DNA from: Sphingomonas sp. 32-62-10
Lineage (GTDB): Bacteria > Pseudomonadota > Alphaproteobacteria > Sphingomonadales > Sphingomonadaceae
Direction of reading: 5' to 3'
Assembly: GCA_002280555.1 (NCBI GenBank)
Contig: NCEE01000010.1
Coordinates: forward strand, 62,001 to 126,000
DNA: 64,000 bases
Positions 38,646-47,109 of this stretch are shown here, piece by piece (position 1 is the stretch's first letter; each line of letters starts with the position of its first letter). Under the pieces are notes generated by a model. That model saw only the letters and a program-made list of their open reading frames with translations. It had not been told where the DNA came from and searched no databases. Position numbers and translations under genes: made by a program.

Positions 38646-40817
38646 TCAGGGTAACAACAGAATCGCGGGGGGTGATTCGCCGCTGGCGCCGCGCTGCCGA
38701 ACCGCAATCATGGTTCCGCTAGGCGCTGCGTCACCAGCGATCGTGAGAGTCGGCTGGGTCGTTTCGATGCGCAGCGGCCCGCTGCCGCCGGGGGGGTGCA
38801 CGTCAACGCTGTAGGCTTCACTTTCCTCACCCAACGGTGCATCGACTCCGTCGATCCACCGCCACCCGGCCCGGCTGCGGCGCACCCAATCGATCGACAG
38901 ATCGGCACCGTTCTCGCGGACGCGCACATGGGCAGGCGACGGTGGCCGCACCGACGCGCCGCTCGGCACGACATCAACCCTGACCGGGCCTGCCACATCG
39001 CCAATCCCCGACGCCATCACCCCCACCCCCGATCCAAGCATGGCAAGCGGCAGCTCGATCGTGGTCAGGCTGTCATCCTCGATCAGCACGAAGCGATCGC
39101 CCATCGCTTGCTTGCCCGCGGCCGCTTCGGTGCCCCGCCGTCCCCGCAATAGCCGGCTCACTCGCCAGCGGGTCGCGCCGATCTGTTCCGCCTGCCCGAA
39201 CTGGATCAGTTCATCCCCCAGCAGCGCCAGATTGGCACCCGAATCGAGGGCAGCATCGTCGGCGGAGGTCAGCGCCATCCCGCCATGCGCCAGTTCCACT
39301 TCAAAGATGGTAGCCAGATCGCGCAACGTTGAGGGGCGGCCAAGAACCGAGGTCACGAGCACCCCGATCGTCGCTGGCGCTGAAGTGGTGCCCGCCGCCG
39401 TCCAGCCCGCCCCGCCATCCATGCTGGTCAGTAGCGCGGCACGTCGCCAGCCCGGGCTTGCCCCCGCCGCCGCGACGAGCAAGCGTGGGGTGTCCAACGG
39501 GCGATCCCCGAGCACCGGAAGCTCGAACACGTGCATTATTGTCGGGCCATGCACGCTATCGGCGCTGGCGAGCACCCGTCCCGAGCTCGCCGGCGACGAC
39601 GCAGGTGCATGATCATCCAACCGGACCAGATCGAGCGCCACGACCATCGCCTCAAGCGTACAGCGCGCCACCCGCCAACGGCCGGCGACGCCCGCAATCG
39701 TCACCGTTGCCCCCGGCACGATGCGCAGGCCGCGCCAGTCGAGCGCAATCTCGCGACGCTCACGGCCGGATTCGGCACGGGCAAGCGTCCGATCCGCCAT
39801 CGCCTTGGCGGCTGCCGCATCAATCGCGGCGGGCAGATCGATTCGGTCGCTCCGGTTGCCCGCGCCTGGCCGTCGCGCCCGCTGCACCCCGGTCTGGTAA
39901 TCGCGGGCCGGGTCATAATGCGCGACTGTGATCGTCTGCGGCACGGTGCCGATCGGCGCGACGGCGCGACGCCGCCGTTCGCCGCGCGCGCCCTGCGCGG
40001 CCGCACCAACATCCTCGATCGGGTGTGCCGGGCCTTCGGCATCCCGCATCGTCAGCATGGCCCCGCTCGGCGAAAACCACGCGCCGCCTGCCGCCGCCAG
40101 CGTCTCCAGCACCCCGCGCGTCCCATCACCATAGGCAGCGAAGCCCGCCAGCGGCATCGTTACGGCGCTGCCATCGATCAGCCCGTCGCCAAGCGCCTCG
40201 GCCATGGCGCCGATCGCCACCGGCCCAGGATCGGCGATGACCTCAAAGGTAAGCGAGGGAATGCGGTTGCCGTAATCTGCGAGCTGGAGCATCTCAAACA
40301 CGGCATAGGCGCAGCCGCGATGCGCGGGCGCCAGGTCCGCCCCTTCCGCCGCCACGATCAGCGGATCAGGTGCTTGCCCTTCGCCACCCGGATGCACCCG
40401 AAAGCCCGTGTTCGTTTTCAGATCACCGCCTGCACCGCGCAGCAGCTTGCCGTCCGCCCATATCCGGCCGATTTCGATAATCGGCCGAGCAGAGAGCAGC
40501 ACCGCGAATGAGGCCGCATAGCTGAAATTGGTGACGCTCGGCTGCCCCTTGCCGCCGCTGCTTTTGGCCTTGGTTTCGATGAGGTCGGTCGACCAGATCA
40601 CCGTGCCGGCCACCCGCATCGTCCCGAAAAGCTGCGGGATCGGCGTGCCATAAGAGGAAGTCTGCACCGCCAGCTCGGTCAGCCGCGGCCCTTGCCGCCC
40701 CTTGGGCTTGAACAGCACGCCACGGTCGATCGTTTGGCCCAGAATCGCCCCAATCGCGCCGCCAATCGGCCCGCCGACCACACTGCCGACGGCGGTCAGG
40801 ATCACCGTTGCCATCAT
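38646..40817 (-). CDS. GTA tail-tip / host-specificity protein (g15-like, shortened)
   Basis: A 723-aa protein with an N-terminal glycine-rich membrane-active-looking segment (VGSVVGGPIGGAIGAILGQTIDRGV) and the RcGTA gp15/phage-tail baseplate fold (VPQLFGTMRVAGTVIWSTDL in spirit; sequence GTPIPQLFGTMRVAGTVIW). It matches the megatron C-terminal half of RcGTA gp15. RcGTA gp15 is about 1300 aa and also carries a TIM-barrel-like domain, which is not apparent here. Confidence 0.85.
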   Translation of the reverse strand: MMATVILTAVGSVVGGPIGGAIGAILGQTIDRGVLFKPKGRQGPRLTELAVQTSSYGTPIPQLFGTMRVAGTVIWSTDLIETKAKSSGGKGQPSVTNFSYAASFAVLLSARPIIEIGRIWADGKLLRGAGGDLKTNTGFRVHPGGEGQAPDPLIVAAEGADLAPAHRGCAYAVFEMLQLADYGNRIPSLTFEVIADPGPVAIGAMAEALGDGLIDGSAVTMPLAGFAAYGDGTRGVLETLAAAGGAWFSPSGAMLTMRDAEGPAHPIEDVGAAAQGARGERRRRAVAPIGTVPQTITVAHYDPARDYQTGVQRARRPGAGNRSDRIDLPAAIDAAAAKAMADRTLARAESGRERREIALDWRGLRIVPGATVTIAGVAGRWRVARCTLEAMVVALDLVRLDDHAPASSPASSGRVLASADSVHGPTIMHVFELPVLGDRPLDTPRLLVAAAGASPGWRRAALLTSMDGGAGWTAAGTTSAPATIGVLVTSVLGRPSTLRDLATIFEVELAHGGMALTSADDAALDSGANLALLGDELIQFGQAEQIGATRWRVSRLLRGRRGTEAAAGKQAMGDRFVLIEDDSLTTIELPLAMLGSGVGVMASGIGDVAGPVRVDVVPSGASVRPPSPAHVRVRENGADLSIDWVRRSRAGWRWIDGVDAPLGEESEAYSVDVHPPGGSGPLRIETTQPTLTIAGDAAPSGTMIAVRQRGASGESPPAILLLP

Positions 40818-41234
40818 CTATTCCTTTCGGTTCGCCACCCGCCACCGGCCAATGATGGGCCAGGGCGGCGCGCCGGGCCGCTCGACCACGCGCCGCAGCT
40901 GCGCATCGGCATGGATGATTCCGCCCCCGTCCGGGCCAGCGCCACAATCGATTGCCAAATGCAGTTGGCCTGGCCCCGCCTGCAGCAGCAGCACGTCCCC
41001 GCTCTGTGGTTCGGTCGCGGACTCAAGCCCCGCCGCCTCGATCATCGCCGCCATGGCCACGGCATCGCCGCTGCGCAGCGCATAGCCGGTCGGCACCGGC
41101 GCGTCGCACCCGCCCGCCTTCGCCGCGAGCGCGACCAGCCCGACGCAATCGAGCCCATAAGCCGGATCGCGCCCATGCAGGCGGAACGGTACGCCAATCG
41201 ACGCACGCGCCGCGGCCAATACGGCTTCGCTCAT
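40818..41234 (-). CDS. GTA NlpC/P60 cell-wall peptidase (g14-like)
   Basis: A 138-aa cysteine peptidase. The catalytic Cys is in YGLDCVGLVALAAK and the His in GQLHLAIDCG. In RcGTA the equivalent protein sits in the tail tip and helps DNA cross the peptidoglycan. The ATG at 41234 overlaps the hub gene stop. Confidence 0.88.
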   Translation of the reverse strand: MSEAVLAAARASIGVPFRLHGRDPAYGLDCVGLVALAAKAGGCDAPVPTGYALRSGDAVAMAAMIEAAGLESATEPQSGDVLLLQAGPGQLHLAIDCGAGPDGGGIIHADAQLRRVVERPGAPPWPIIGRWRVANRKE

Positions 41235-42043
41235 CCGCCGGGATAACGGGTCAACAGGTCGATCCCCGGCAGATAGGGTTCGCCGCGAAAATTGAGCGCA
41301 TTGCCGAACCGGGCAGCGCAGGTGGCGATGCTCTTGTCGCACCCTTCCGTCAGCTCGACGAGCGTCCCCGGCACGATTGCGTGATGCGGGGTAGAGCGCA
41401 GCGTCACTCGCGCGCCGTCGGATGCCGAAATCGCGCTGGACAGGCCCGCATTGCCGCCGCTGATCCAGCGCAACAGGCCTAGTGCATAGGCACCAGCCAC
41501 GGGTTCCGATGTGTCGAGCGTCACCGCCTGCCCCTCGACCGTGACGACGCGCGCGAACCGGCGACGGCCGGCCATGGGCACGCGACAGCGTTTATCGCCC
41601 AGACCGGCCCGGCATTCGGGCGAAGTTTCTTCAACGACCGGCCGATCGAGTGCCGCCCCTGCCCCGCGCAGTTCGGCGGTAAAGCCATGGTCGCGCATCT
41701 CGACCGCGCCAATCTCCCCCGCACCCAGATCAACCCGGCCCGCTTTCGCCTCCCAATCGACCGCAAAGATCGACACGCGCGCGCCATCCCATCGGCCTGC
41801 GAGGAGATCGTACTCGTTGATCGCCGCGCTCGACAGCGCCCCCGATACGTCCATGGTATCGGCCTCAAGCGTGTCGGTGCGCGTGATCGCAGACGGTGTC
41901 ATGCCCGGCGCCGCGCGGTGCAGCAGTCCATCGATCATCAAGTCGCGGTCATGATCGGTCAGCCCGATCGCGATGCCGTCGCGCCGTTCGATCCGCCAGC
42001 ACAGCGCAATCGTGGTCAGCGGCCCCGCCAGAAAGTCGCTCAT
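41231..42043 (-). CDS. GTA tail hub protein, DUF2163 (g13-like)
   Basis: A 270-aa protein with the DUF2163 domain. Four cysteines that fit an iron-sulfur site lie in SPECRAGLGDKRCRV and EGCDKSIATCAARFGNALNFRGEPYLPG; RcGTA gp13 and lambda gpL bind Fe-S clusters in this region. It ends with the usual DLLTRYPGG-like tail. Adjacent to g12 and overlapping g14. Confidence 0.9.
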   Translation of the reverse strand: MSDFLAGPLTTIALCWRIERRDGIAIGLTDHDRDLMIDGLLHRAAPGMTPSAITRTDTLEADTMDVSGALSSAAINEYDLLAGRWDGARVSIFAVDWEAKAGRVDLGAGEIGAVEMRDHGFTAELRGAGAALDRPVVEETSPECRAGLGDKRCRVPMAGRRRFARVVTVEGQAVTLDTSEPVAGAYALGLLRWISGGNAGLSSAISASDGARVTLRSTPHHAIVPGTLVELTEGCDKSIATCAARFGNALNFRGEPYLPGIDLLTRYPGG

Positions 42044-44341
42044 TCAACCCTCGCGAATTTCGATCAGTGGCACGCTGGGGGCAGCACCCGCCAGAAAGGT
42101 GGCGCGATTGACGCTCAGGCTGTCCTCGGCGAAGCGCACCGCCACATCGAAACGGAATCCCGCCGTTACCGCGAGCCCGGCCGCAGGCGCGGTATCGAGC
42201 ACCACCCAGCCGCCGTCATCGACGCTGAACGCGCTCGTCTCCACCCCGCCCACCGCCACGCGCACGCTGCCCGCGACGGGCCGGGTGATGCGCCGAACGC
42301 TCTCCTCATAGGCCTTGGTGAGCGCAAAACGGCTGGTGGTGCCATCGCCGGTGCCGATCCGCTGGTCGCCGGGCGTGGGCGCTCCCGTGCCCGAGGCGGA
42401 ATCGAACGGATCGCGCAATCGAAAGCCTCGCGCCGGCCCCATCCGCGCCCGGAAAAACGCCAGCAACGCCGCAATATCGGCTTCGGATCGGATACCGGGG
42501 CCAACATCATAGCGGGTGCGCGCATGGCTCCAGCTGGCATTGCGCACTTCATTGCCGCCCGCGCTGGTGACGATCGCAGTGGAGAATTCAGGCGCCACCT
42601 CTGCCTCGCGGCCAAGCGCCAGCGGAAACAGCACATCGTCAAACGGGTCCACCGCCCCCTCCTCCTCATCGAAATGGATAAAACCGTCGCGCAGCACCTG
42701 CGGCAGCGCCCAGATGAACACCTGCGCCGTTCCGCGCGCCCGCGCCGACTCGGCAGCAGCATCGATATCCCGCCAGGACGCCGCTTCTTCCGGGCGCAGC
42801 ACGAACCCCGAAAGATAATGCTGCTCACCCGGCGGATAGCCGAGCCGCGTAGTGGCCAGCGCCAGCGCGCGCGTCGTCGCGGCGGTGTTGCCCGTCGCCG
42901 CCCAGTCATAATCCTCCAACTGCAGCACATCGAAGGCGGGCTTTGCCCAGCCGATCGGCAGGTTCATCCGCTGCACCTCGGGCGCGGCCTCATCAAGGAT
43001 GCTCGGCAGATAGGCGAGCAGAAGGGTTTCGCATCCCGGCGCCACCACTTTAACCGCGTTCACCAGCGCAGCGGTCGATGCCGCCATCATGGCGCCCGCC
43101 TGATCCAGCAGCGCGATTGCCGCCGCCGATTTCGGCCCGCGCACATCGGTGATGACGGGTGGGTTACTGCCAAAGGCAGCACGGGCGGCATCGTCATAAA
43201 GACAAGGGCGGCCATCGGGCATCACCCACCACCAGGGCTCGCCGACCTGGAATTTGGGCGCCAACCCCGCCGCCAGCGCAATGGCGATAAAAGCCTGCGC
43301 GATCTGCCGCAGATACCCCATCGCGCCGGGATGCGCGGGCGACAGCAAGGTCGATGGCGGCACCCACCCGGTCAGCGCCGGGCTGCCATCGGCAGCGCGC
43401 TGCTTCCAGTCGCCCCAACAATAGGCATCGAACAATTCGTAGCTAAGCGACCAGATGATACCATAGCCAAGCGCCCGTGCCCGCTCGGCGAAATCGCGGT
43501 GCCAGGCCGCGGTCGCGACGTTGATCGCCCCGCCCGCCAGGCTCGCATAAAACCCGCCCGAATTCGCCTCGAGCCGGAGATAGTGGCTCATCCCGACATA
43601 ATGGATGATGTCGCCGCGATAGCCGAGCTGCAGCGCCGCTCGCAGCAGCCGGGCGGGCGTCACGTTATAACTATCGTCATAGCCGCTCGCGATGCCAATG
43701 CCGTGTTCGGGCACCATCACATCGCCGATCGCCAGCACCGAACCCGGCCCGTCGCAAACGATATCGCTCAGCGTCAATTGCACTTCGGCCGGACCCGGCA
43801 GATTGGCGCCAAGCCCCGAATAGCCCTGGGACACGATCGAGATGAACAGCCGGTCGACATCGCCCGCCCACACCGGATCGCCCTCGGCAGGCAACAGAAA
43901 GCCGGCGTCAAGCGCATCGAAATCGATTGCGATTAACGCGTCCTCCGGCGAACCGCTGGCATAGTTCCATAGCCGCACGAACCAGGCGCGTGGATTGCCC
44001 GTCGCATCGCGCCCCTCGATCGTCAGCGTCGGGCCGTTGACGGCATTGAGCGGCATCACCCCCGCCGACTGCCAGCGAAACCGAAGCGTGCACCCGCGAT
44101 AATCGCGCGCGGTTTCATAGCGCAGCAGCGGGTGATCGATCACGTCCTCGCTTGCCCAGATCAGCCCGGCAAGGTCATCGGTACGGTAGAACACCGCATC
44201 GACGCGAAGGCCATCGGGCGCCGTCGACACAACACTCGCCATCATCGGGCGCGGAAAGTTTACCGTCCAGAAACGCGGATCGAAGCGTGTAACAACACCT
44301 TCATCCTGCACCGTCCGTTCGGTTGCCAGCCAATGGCCCAT
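42044..44341 (-). CDS. GTA distal tail protein with large N-terminal extension (g12-like, DUF2460)
   Basis: A 765-aa protein. The C-terminal 200 residues (EVAPEFSTAIVTSAGGNEVRN through FRARMGPARGFRLRDPFD) are the DUF2460/TIGR02217 domain of RcGTA gp12, which by itself is about 210 aa. The N-terminal 550 residues are an additional beta-rich segment followed by a region with a TIM-barrel-like pattern (GYRGDIIHYVGMSHYLRLE, ARALGYGIIWSLSYELFDAYCWGDWKQ, GLAPKFQVGEPWWWVM, AFDVLQLEDYDW). The extension resembles tail sheath/TIM proteins of some siphophages; carbohydrate binding is possible. Confidence 0.85.
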   Translation of the reverse strand: MGHWLATERTVQDEGVVTRFDPRFWTVNFPRPMMASVVSTAPDGLRVDAVFYRTDDLAGLIWASEDVIDHPLLRYETARDYRGCTLRFRWQSAGVMPLNAVNGPTLTIEGRDATGNPRAWFVRLWNYASGSPEDALIAIDFDALDAGFLLPAEGDPVWAGDVDRLFISIVSQGYSGLGANLPGPAEVQLTLSDIVCDGPGSVLAIGDVMVPEHGIGIASGYDDSYNVTPARLLRAALQLGYRGDIIHYVGMSHYLRLEANSGGFYASLAGGAINVATAAWHRDFAERARALGYGIIWSLSYELFDAYCWGDWKQRAADGSPALTGWVPPSTLLSPAHPGAMGYLRQIAQAFIAIALAAGLAPKFQVGEPWWWVMPDGRPCLYDDAARAAFGSNPPVITDVRGPKSAAAIALLDQAGAMMAASTAALVNAVKVVAPGCETLLLAYLPSILDEAAPEVQRMNLPIGWAKPAFDVLQLEDYDWAATGNTAATTRALALATTRLGYPPGEQHYLSGFVLRPEEAASWRDIDAAAESARARGTAQVFIWALPQVLRDGFIHFDEEEGAVDPFDDVLFPLALGREAEVAPEFSTAIVTSAGGNEVRNASWSHARTRYDVGPGIRSEADIAALLAFFRARMGPARGFRLRDPFDSASGTGAPTPGDQRIGTGDGTTSRFALTKAYEESVRRITRPVAGSVRVAVGGVETSAFSVDDGGWVVLDTAPAAGLAVTAGFRFDVAVRFAEDSLSVNRATFLAGAAPSVPLIEIREG

Positions 44342-44910
44342 CAGCTGTCTGCCGCGTCGATCGCGGCGCGCACCGCCCGCGCGACTTGCCTGCTCGATCG
44401 GGTAAGCGCCTGCGGGGCATCGCCGCCTCCTGCCCGACCGGCATTGATCGTAATCGCGATCCGCACATCGCGCCCGCCACCGCCGGGCGAACCGGTATCG
44501 ATCCGCCCGCTGCTGGTTGGCACGAACAGTTCAGGCCCACGCTCGCCCACCATATAGGCCCGGCCCGGCGTCACCGGCCCGCCCGTCGCGCGACCGGGCG
44601 CCCCCAACAGGCCGCCAATCACCCCGGCCAGACCACCGCTTGCGCCACCAAAAAGCGCGTCCAGTCCGCCGCGGATCGCCCCGCTCGCAATCTCACCAAG
44701 CGCCGACAGCGCCAGCCGCTTGAGATCGTCAAACCCCAGCTTGCCGGTACGCACCGCGCGCAACAGCGCATTCTCGATCCCGCGCCCGGCAGCATCCGCC
44801 GCGCGTTCCAGCGGCCCGCCCAGCGACCCCCTGATCTGCTCGACATCGCGCACAAAGCCGCTGGTATCGGCGCGGATTCGCACCACCAGCCGATCGATTT
44901 CCTCATCCAT
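44341..44910 (-). CDS. GTA tail tape-measure protein (g11-like)
   Basis: A 189-aa protein: N-terminal helix LVVRIRADTSGFVRDVEQIRGSLGG, glycine-rich middle, and the C-terminal GGPVTPGRAYMVGERGPELFVPTSSG motif shared by tape-measure proteins. Its short length predicts a short tail, as in RcGTA. Start overlaps g10.1. Confidence 0.9.
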   Translation of the reverse strand: MDEEIDRLVVRIRADTSGFVRDVEQIRGSLGGPLERAADAAGRGIENALLRAVRTGKLGFDDLKRLALSALGEIASGAIRGGLDALFGGASGGLAGVIGGLLGAPGRATGGPVTPGRAYMVGERGPELFVPTSSGRIDTGSPGGGGRDVRIAITINAGRAGGGDAPQALTRSSRQVARAVRAAIDAADS

Positions 44911-45097
44911 CGGGGAAAGCCTCCATCAATTGCGCGATTTCATGGCGGGTCGGGGGCGGCGGCGCGGCATCGCCCGCAAGCGCGCGCAGCACGGCCTCCA
45001 GCTCCGCCGGGGTTGCATGCCAGAATGCATCGGGCGACCAGCCGAGCAGTGCGCCCGCCATCCCGGCCAGTCGCCCGGCCGCATCGGTGAAATTCAT
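44903..45097 (-). CDS. GTA tail assembly chaperone (g10.1-like)
   Basis: A 64-aa protein overlapping the genes on both sides. GWSPDAFWHATPAELEAVLRAL is the motif of the rcc01693-type tail assembly chaperone family. Probably works with the g10-like protein in loading the tape measure. Confidence 0.85.
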   Translation of the reverse strand: MNFTDAAGRLAGMAGALLGWSPDAFWHATPAELEAVLRALAGDAAPPPPTRHEIAQLMEAFPDG

Positions 45098-45420
45098 CGA
45101 CCGGACAGGATTTGCCCGAGCAGCACCCGCAGCACCGGTGTGGCATGGGCCAGACCCGCCGCCGCCACCGCCTCCCCCAGCCGATCGCGGGTCATTCCCT
45201 CGGGGCGCTCAGCAAGACAATGCCAGAACAGGCCGACCATCTCGGCTAGCGCCAGCCGACCGTCCGCTGCGCGCTCGACCAGGGCGAATAGCGGGCCCAG
45301 TTCCTGCTCAGCCGCCACCAAAGCCTGAAAGCTCGGCCGCAGCACCAGCGGTACGCCGCCGACGCGCAAGGTCGCTTCGCCCCGCGCCAGGTTGGCAATG
45401 GCCGTTTCGGTGCCGCTCAT
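45094..45420 (-). CDS. GTA tail assembly protein (g10-like)
   Basis: A 108-aa protein with ANLARGEATLRVGGVPLVLRPSFQALVAAEQELGPLFALVERA, the GTA-family tail assembly/chaperone pattern. It overlaps neighbours by four bases at both ends. Confidence 0.85.
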   Translation of the reverse strand: MSGTETAIANLARGEATLRVGGVPLVLRPSFQALVAAEQELGPLFALVERAADGRLALAEMVGLFWHCLAERPEGMTRDRLGEAVAAAGLAHATPVLRVLLGQILSGR

Positions 45421-45824
45421 GCGCTCACCACCGCGCCGCTGCTCTCCAGGTTCAGCGTGTAGCTGCGCTCGCCATTATAATCGCCGGCATAGTCCAGCCG
45501 GGTTACCAGAAACCGCCCGGTGAGCGTCTCGCCGCTTTCGAAGCTCAGCCGGTAATCGTCGATCACCCCCGCTAGTGCATTATTCTTGATCCGCACTTCG
45601 GCTGCAGACCCCGTAAACACTCCGGCGCCTGACACGCTCACCGATCGCACGCCTGCCCCCGACAGCAATTCGCGCCACGCGCCTGAATCCTTTGAGGTGA
45701 TCGCCACCGCCTCGCCATTGATCGACAGCTGCGTCGTGCGCAGCCCGGCAATCGTCGCGTAGCTAACCGGCGAACCGCCATTCCCCACCTTCAACAGAAA
45801 GGCACTGCCTTTTTCCGCTGCCAT
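45417..45824 (-). CDS. GTA major tail tube protein (g9-like, TP901-1 type)
   Basis: A 135-aa protein of the TP901-1 major tail family: KGSAFLLKVGNGGSPVSYATIAGLRTTQLSINGEAVAITSKDSGAWRELL and the C-terminal FLVTRLDYAGDYNGERSYTLNLESSGAV. It forms the hexameric tail tube. Confidence 0.93.
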   Translation of the reverse strand: MAAEKGSAFLLKVGNGGSPVSYATIAGLRTTQLSINGEAVAITSKDSGAWRELLSGAGVRSVSVSGAGVFTGSAAEVRIKNNALAGVIDDYRLSFESGETLTGRFLVTRLDYAGDYNGERSYTLNLESSGAVVSA

Positions 45825-45836
45825 GATCTTTGCTCC

Positions 45837-46235
45837 TTATGCTGTTTCAAGAATCCGGACCCGGTGCTCGACGATCGCCACCCATGCCCCCGGCCCGTCG
45901 CGGATGATGCGGGATCGCAGCAGCGCCAGGCTCGCAATCCGCCACCCGCCCAGATCAGCGGGGACTGCCGCCATCGCGGCGTCTGCCGCCGCCGCCAGCG
46001 CGTGCAGCCGCGCAGGGCCTTGCGCTCGATCGCGGATTAAAATGGCCGGGCGGAGCTCGCACCCCGCCAGCCCCTTGGCGCCCCAATCGCTGACAAGCAG
46101 CTCGCCGAGTTCGGCATAAGGCGCGGTCGCCTTTACGGCTGGCCCCTCGAACACACCGTTCAGGGCACCGCCAAACGCCAAATCGTTGCGCAATGCCGCC
46201 AGCATCGCGGTGTGGAACAGGGCGGCCGCGCTCAC
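45837..46235 (-). CDS. GTA tail terminator protein, DUF3168 (g8-like)
   Basis: A 132-aa DUF3168 protein with GTG start overlapping the previous stop. It caps the tail tube at the head-tail junction in RcGTA (gp8). Confidence 0.85.
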   Translation of the reverse strand: MSAAALFHTAMLAALRNDLAFGGALNGVFEGPAVKATAPYAELGELLVSDWGAKGLAGCELRPAILIRDRAQGPARLHALAAAADAAMAAVPADLGGWRIASLALLRSRIIRDGPGAWVAIVEHRVRILETA

Positions 46236-46447
46236 CGCAGCAACCGCCCGATCCAGCGCAGCCGCGGATCACGCACCAGCCGCCGCAGCAGCCCGCGCCC
46301 CTTCAGCTCAATGCCCTGCTCGACCGCGCTGACGACGACCGGCAATTCATCGCCGATGGCGCGCTCGATTTCCTCCACGCCGCGCGCAATCGCCGCATCC
46401 TTAGCGGCTTTCGCGATTGTTTTGGCGCGCTCCTCAATGCGGCTCAT
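46232..46447 (-). CDS. Small basic protein at the g7 position of the GTA cluster
   Basis: A 71-aa helical protein (MSRIEERAKTIAKAAKDAA...ELKGRGLLRRLVRDPRLRWIGRLLR). It occupies the place of RcGTA g7, the head stopper of roughly 110 aa, but shows no clear resemblance to that beta-barrel family; the C-terminal pattern is loosely like HK97 gp10 proteins. Overlapping stop/start pairs on both sides show it is part of the operon. Confidence 0.7.
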   Translation of the reverse strand: MSRIEERAKTIAKAAKDAAIARGVEEIERAIGDELPVVVSAVEQGIELKGRGLLRRLVRDPRLRWIGRLLR

Positions 46448-47013
46448 GCGTGCACCGCTCGGGCCATCGCCAGCCCGCGAAAGGGTCGCCACAGCGCCGT
46501 GATCGCGGCGGGTGGTGGCCGGGTCGTGTCGCGCTCGCTGAACAGATACCCCGCCAGCAGCACCGCCCCCTGCCGCACCGGGGCGGGCAAGCTGGTCCAA
46601 GCCTCGGCGCGCCCGGCGATGGACGTCACGCGCAATTGCGCGGCACCGCCACCGTCGATCAGCCGCACCCAGCCATCGCCGCGCGCATCGATATCAATTT
46701 CATAGGCGTTGACCGGCAGCACCGTTGCAGTGCCAGCCGCTGTGAGCCCATCGATCTGGGTGATCGCTTGTACCGGCGCGGCCTGCAATCGCTGCCAGCC
46801 GGATAGCGCCGGCAAATTCTGCCGCACCGTCCGCGTGATCAACACCTGGCCCAGAAACTGTTCGGCCAGGCCAAGCGCCGTTTCAGCCAGTGCTGCAATC
46901 AGCACGTCATCATCGCTGCTGTCGATCCGCAGCATTGTCTTGACCGCCGCGACCGCGCTCGCGCGGTCCGTCGTCCCGAGCAGCACGCTGCCGGGTTCAC
47001 CATTATTCATCAT
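46444..47013 (-). CDS. GTA head-tail connector/adaptor protein (g6-like)
   Basis: A 189-aa protein with AVAAVKTMLRIDSSDDDVLIAALAETALGLAEQFLGQVLITRTV, the pattern of gp6-like head-tail adaptors. Ring-forming protein below the portal. AAAGGA precedes the ATG at 47013; a second ATG follows immediately. Confidence 0.85.
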   Translation of the reverse strand: MMNNGEPGSVLLGTTDRASAVAAVKTMLRIDSSDDDVLIAALAETALGLAEQFLGQVLITRTVRQNLPALSGWQRLQAAPVQAITQIDGLTAAGTATVLPVNAYEIDIDARGDGWVRLIDGGGAAQLRVTSIAGRAEAWTSLPAPVRQGAVLLAGYLFSERDTTRPPPAAITALWRPFRGLAMARAVHA

Positions 47014-47059
47014 CCAGGTCCTTTTGTTGGCCGCGCTATTCGCGATTGGCACCGCGCGA

Positions 47060-47089
47060 CACCGGACCAGCGATCGGGCTGATCCGGTG
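47060..47089 (-). other. 12-bp stem-loop between capsid and adaptor genes
   Basis: CACCGGAUCAGC and GCUGGUCCGGUG pair on the minus-strand RNA with one G-U, loop CCGATC, no U-tract. It may protect the capsid message 3' end or lower expression of the genes that follow. Confidence 0.6.
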
Positions 47090-47109
47090 CTCCGTCGGCA
47101 CGCCGTCGA

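Noticed and set aside
41687..43936. Very long plus-strand open frame (749 codons) opposite GTA genes
   Set aside because: It is antisense to the g12/g13-like genes, whose proteins match known families; long antisense frames are common in GC-rich DNA and the translation is Arg/His/Ala-rich low-complexity.
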